A DNA stretch of 8,523 nucleotides from Clostridia bacterium (lineage in GTDB: Bacteria > Bacillota > Clostridia > Christensenellales > Aristaeellaceae). Shown here one piece after another: positions 6,240-8,523 of the stretch. The first letter of the stretch is position 1. Every line of letters begins with the position of its first letter. The translations under genes and the position numbers were made by a program. Location of the stretch: the NCBI GenBank assembly GCA_017620115.1, contig JAFZRB010000193.1, forward strand, positions 1-8,523, written 5' to 3'. The notes beneath the pieces were generated by a model, which saw only the letters and a program-made list of their open reading frames with translations, was not told where the DNA came from and did not search any database.

Positions 6240-7076
6240 TTACGCCTCGTCGTACCGTTCGAGGAATGAATGCTCTTTGCCGCCGCTCTTCCAGCCGGGC
6301 ATAGTATCCAGGCACACGGCGTGGATGCTGTTGAAAATGCTCATTTCGATATCCGGGTTGTCGCGCCTGAGGGTCTTGATGAGCTGTTTGATCTCCTGTC
6401 GCTTGGAGGATCCGGTATCAGCCGCGGCGTTCTCCGTAAAGCGGCAGGCGCAGCGGATGAACTCCAAATGGTTGTAGCGCGCCCAGGCGATGATGTCGTC
6501 CTCGCGGACGCAGTAGAGCGGCCGGATGAGCTCCATGCCCGCGAAATTGTCGCTGTGCAGCTTGGGCGGCATGGCCTGCAGCTGCGCGCCGTAGAACATG
6601 GCCATCACCGTGGTCTCGATCACATCGTTGAAGTGATGCCCCAGGGCGATCTTGTTGCAGCCCAGCTCCCGCGCCTTGCTGTACAGAAAGCCGCGGCGCA
6701 TGCGCGCGCACAGGTAGCAGGGGTTTCGTTCCGTGTCGTTGGCCACAGCGAACACGTTCGTTTCAAAAAATGTGGCCGGCACCCGCAGGAGCGCCGCGTT
6801 CTCCTCGATCCGCCGGCGGTTCAGCGCGTTGTAGCCCGGATCCATGACGAGAAATTCCAGCTCGAAGGGCGTCTCGGTGTGGCGGCGCAGTTCCTGCATG
6901 AGCTTGGCCAGCAGCATGGAATCCTTGCCGCCGGAAATGCACACGGCGATGCGGTCGCCCGGCTGAATCAGCTCGTAGCGGCGCACGGCCTGCATGAACG
7001 GCGTCCACAGCTCTTTCCGGAATTTCTTGTTGATGCTCCGCTCGACGAGCTGGCAGGCGTCCAGTTCGCGGCTCAT
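6240..7076 (-). CDS. ttcA: TtcA-family PP-loop ATPase, probable tRNA 2-thiocytidine synthetase
   Basis: This 278-residue protein has the N-type ATP-pyrophosphatase loop ISGGKDSM (47-54) and, further on, GHHFNDVIET (146-155) and FYGAQLQAMPPKL (161-173). The last closely resembles the TtcA segment MFYGG-x-x-x-x-MPPKL. NPCYLC (118-123) supplies the CxxC pair, and Cys209 or Cys211 in RCACR is a candidate third cysteine. Characterised TtcA uses three such cysteines to hold a [4Fe-4S] cluster and thiolates C32 of certain tRNAs after ATP activation. Here the C-terminal motif is C-A-C, rather than the CxxC seen in enterobacterial TtcA, so this may be a distinct subfamily and the exact tRNA position is not certain. 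The start at 7076 has AAGGAG 8 bases upstream; that site overlaps the stop of the TcdA gene, 13 bases away, indicating one operon. TilS is less likely given the cysteines and the MPPKL motif. Confidence 0.85.
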   Translation of the reverse strand: MSRELDACQLVERSINKKFRKELWTPFMQAVRRYELIQPGDRIAVCISGGKDSMLLAKLMQELRRHTETPFELEFLVMDPGYNALNRRRIEENAALLRVPATFFETNVFAVANDTERNPCYLCARMRRGFLYSKARELGCNKIALGHHFNDVIETTVMAMFYGAQLQAMPPKLHSDNFAGMELIRPLYCVREDDIIAWARYNHLEFIRCACRFTENAAADTGSSKRQEIKQLIKTLRRDNPDIEMSIFNSIHAVCLDTMPGWKSGGKEHSFLERYDEA

Positions 7077-7089
7077 GGAATCAGCTCCT

Positions 7090-7833
7090 TCACATCTTTC
7101 TGACCGGCTCGGGCCGGGCGATGGCGCAGACCACCTCGCCCGCGATCACCAGCCCCATCGCCGAGGGCACGAACGCCGTGCTGCCGGGCACGGCGCGCCG
7201 CGCGGCGTGAGGGCCCGCGTCCTCAGCGTCGGGGCCGCACGCCGCAGGCACGATGGGCGGCTCGAGGGAATAGACCACCTTCAACCGCTTCACGCCGCGC
7301 TTGCGCAGCTCGCGCCGCATGACGCGCGCCAGTGGGCAAACGCTGGTTTCGTAGATGTCGGCCACGCGCAACCGCGTGGGATCGAGCTTGTTGCCCGCCC
7401 CCATCGCGCTGATGAGGGGCACGTTCAGCGCCGCGCAGCGCACGGCCAGCTCCAGCTTGGCCGCCACGGTATCGACCGCGTCCACCACATAGTCGTATTG
7501 CGACAGATCGACCCCATCGGCCGTATCGGGCATGTAAAACAAACGGAAGCCGCGCACGCGCGCGTCCGGATTGATGGAGAGCAGCCGCCCGGCGGCGACA
7601 TCCGCCTTGTACTGACCGACGGTATCGCGCGTGGCGATGATCTGGCGGTTCAGGTTGGTGAACGCCACGCGGTCGTCGTCGTACAGATCCAGCGCGCCGA
7701 CGCCGCTGCGGCACAGCGCCTCGGCGACATAGCCGCCCACGCCGCCCACGCCGAAAATCGCCACGCGCGCGGCCGCCAGGCGCGCCATGCCCTCTTCGCC
7801 CAGCAGCAGGGCGCATCTCGCGAACTGATTCAT
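7090..7833 (-). CDS. tcdA: TcdA-like tRNA threonylcarbamoyladenosine dehydratase (ThiF/E1 superfamily)
   Basis: This 247-residue protein has the ThiF/E1-type nucleotide-binding fold: GVGGVGGYVAEALCRSGVG (28-46), the acidic YDDD (51-54), NLNRQ (60-64) and the VVDAVD strand (116-121). GAGNKLDPTRL (146-156) and PGSTAFVPSAMG (216-227) are characteristic of the TcdA/YgdL group. TcdA uses ATP to cyclise t6A at position 37 of ANN-decoding tRNAs into ct6A. The open frame extends 16 codons further upstream to 7881, but the start at 7833 is preferred: GGAGG lies 4 bases before it, the family motif then starts correctly, and its ATG overlaps the stop of the HD gene as ATGA, a sign of translational coupling. 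MoeB/ThiF-type adenylyltransferases are the alternative; the lack of the CxxC zinc pairs and the downstream tRNA thiolase favour TcdA. Cytosolic. Confidence 0.88.
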   Translation of the reverse strand: MNQFARCALLLGEEGMARLAAARVAIFGVGGVGGYVAEALCRSGVGALDLYDDDRVAFTNLNRQIIATRDTVGQYKADVAAGRLLSINPDARVRGFRLFYMPDTADGVDLSQYDYVVDAVDTVAAKLELAVRCAALNVPLISAMGAGNKLDPTRLRVADIYETSVCPLARVMRRELRKRGVKRLKVVYSLEPPIVPAACGPDAEDAGPHAARRAVPGSTAFVPSAMGLVIAGEVVCAIARPEPVRKM

Positions 7834-8426
7834 GCGCCCTCCGTCCATGCGGCCAGCTCGGCCCTGACCGACGCGTCGCATGCGCGCATGGCGTCGATGG
7901 TATCCTGCATGAGCCGATCCATGTCCCAGCCCAGCATATCCGCGCCGCGGGCGATAACGTCGCGCGAACAGCCGGCGGCGAATCGCCTGTCCTTAAACTT
8001 CTTTTTCAGGCTCTTGAGCTGCAGCTCGCCGATGTCCTTCGAGGGCAGCATCAACACTGTCGCGCCGATGAGGCCGGTGAGCTCGTCCGCGGCGTAGAGC
8101 GCCTTTTCCATCTCGTGGACGGGTTCGATGTCCACCGTCAGAGCGTAACCATGGCTGCAGACCGCGTGGACGAGTTCGTCGCCCGCGCCGATCTCTTTAA
8201 GCAGCTCCGGCGCTTTCACGCAGTGCGCCTCGGGAAACATTTCAAAATCGACATCGTGCAAAAGCCCGCACAGGCCCCAGAAATCCTCGTCCTCCGCATA
8301 GCCCAGACGGCGCGCGTACCAGCGCATCACGCCCTCCACGGTCAGCGCGTGCCGCAGGTGGAAAGCGTCCTTGTTGTACTTCCTGAGCAGGGCGACGGCC
8401 TGCCCGCGTGTGACGGCTGCATTCAT
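7830..8426 (-). CDS. HD-superfamily predicted metal-dependent hydrolase
   Basis: This 198-residue protein carries the HD-domain metal ligands in order: His26 (HLRHAL), His57-Asp58 (GLLHDVDFE), His92 (CSHG) and Asp114 (ADELTGLI). The combination GLLHD-x-D-x-E, ADELTGLI and the later K-rich KKKFKDRRFAAGCSRD is what I recall for the uncharacterised group of small predicted HD hydrolases (COG2316-like). Members of the superfamily hydrolyse phosphate esters of nucleotides or other small molecules; the substrate here is not inferable. It is first in an operon and overlaps the TcdA start by four bases, so the products are probably needed together. GGGAG lies 9 bases before the start at 8426. The gene is preceded by a near-perfect promoter with an inverted repeat around its -35 box. 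No signal peptide or membrane segment is seen. Confidence 0.87.
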   Translation of the reverse strand: MNAAVTRGQAVALLRKYNKDAFHLRHALTVEGVMRWYARRLGYAEDEDFWGLCGLLHDVDFEMFPEAHCVKAPELLKEIGAGDELVHAVCSHGYALTVDIEPVHEMEKALYAADELTGLIGATVLMLPSKDIGELQLKSLKKKFKDRRFAAGCSRDVIARGADMLGWDMDRLMQDTIDAMRACDASVRAELAAWTEGA

Positions 8427-8460
8427 GATGATCCGCTCCCATAACTGTCATTGTGCGTCC

Positions 8461-8488
8461 ATTATACGCCGTTTTACCGCCATGTCAA
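8461..8488 (-). promoter_or_regulatory. Near-consensus promoter of the HD-TcdA-TtcA operon
   Basis: Perfect TTGACA (8488-8483) and perfect TATAAT (8466-8461) are separated by 16 bases. This is the strongest promoter in the window by consensus match. Transcription should begin near 8454, leaving a leader of about 28 bases before the HD gene. Confidence 0.85.
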
Positions 8489-8496
8489 CAGGCGGT
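8476..8496. promoter_or_regulatory. Inverted repeat flanking the -35 box of the operon (candidate operator)
   Basis: ACCGCC (8476-8481) and GGCGGT (8491-8496) form perfect 6-base arms with 9 bases between. That spacer holds the -35 hexamer (8483-8488). Adjacent TTT and GTAAA sequences extend the symmetry loosely. A repressor dimer bound here would cover the -35 box. No regulator gene lies next to it within the window, so the protein is unknown. Confidence 0.4.
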
Positions 8497-8523
8497 GTAA
8501 AGCAGAATAGGCTCCGCGCGAAA

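Noticed and set aside
5077..6477. A 466-codon plus-strand open frame opposite the DegV gene.
   Set aside because: It crosses the DegV gene, its promoter and the operon terminator, has skewed composition and shows no motif. It is a shadow frame.
7834..7881. An upstream start that would lengthen the TcdA-like protein by 16 residues.
   Set aside because: The extra residues (rich in R and G) do not fit the family N-terminus, whereas the ATG at 7833 has GGAGG just upstream and an ATGA overlap with the HD stop.
6994..8097. A 367-codon plus-strand open frame opposite the TcdA and HD genes.
   Set aside because: It spans the junction of two well-supported minus-strand genes and has no domain signature.
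1..8523. Mobile element, CRISPR array, toxin-antitoxin or defence island.
   Set aside because: No transposase, integrase, terminal repeat pair, direct-repeat array or defence-type domain is visible, and base composition is even across the genes.

Overview
The window is GC-rich DNA (above 60% by eye) with densely packed genes. Strong GGGGAG/AAGGAG ribosome binding sites and near-consensus sigma-A promoters precede the genes. A secreted BspA-type leucine-rich-repeat protein, a DegV lipid-binding protein, an Rrf2 regulator and a TtcA/TcdA pair together suggest a Gram-positive anaerobe, probably a GC-rich, host-associated member of the Clostridia/Eubacteriales. That placement is inferred from gene content, not measured.

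Layout. (1) 1-587, minus: a histidine phosphatase, cut at its C-terminus by the window edge. (2) 588-812: a divergent promoter region serving the phosphatase and the next gene. (3) 813-4478, plus: a 1221-residue secreted protein with four BspA-type LRR blocks followed by three small beta-rich, lipocalin-like modules. (4) 4514-4558: a strong hairpin between two convergent genes. (5) 4582-5013, minus: an Rrf2/IscR-type regulator with three C-terminal cysteines and its own promoter, which overlaps an imperfect palindrome. (6) 5113-6084, minus: a DegV-family protein with its own promoter. (7) 6240-8426, minus: a three-gene operon encoding an HD-domain hydrolase, a TcdA-like tRNA t6A dehydratase and a TtcA-like PP-loop tRNA thiolase. 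A TTGACA/TATAAT promoter lies at one end and an intrinsic terminator at the other. No gene-free stretch exceeds 300 bases.

How the genes relate. The operon is the clearest functional unit. Two enzymes that modify the tRNA anticodon loop (ct6A37 formation and probable cytidine 2-thiolation) are expressed with an HD-superfamily hydrolase of unknown substrate, and the HD and TcdA genes overlap by four bases (ATGA). The TtcA-like protein has cysteines suited to an Fe-S cluster, and the Rrf2 protein nearby is a plausible Fe-S sensor, but no direct link between them is shown. The DegV protein probably presents fatty acids to a kinase encoded elsewhere. The LRR protein is probably exported to interact with the surroundings. 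I see no mobile element, CRISPR array, tRNA, rRNA or recognisable defence system. The most unusual items are the LRR/three-barrel architecture and the HD-TcdA-TtcA operon.
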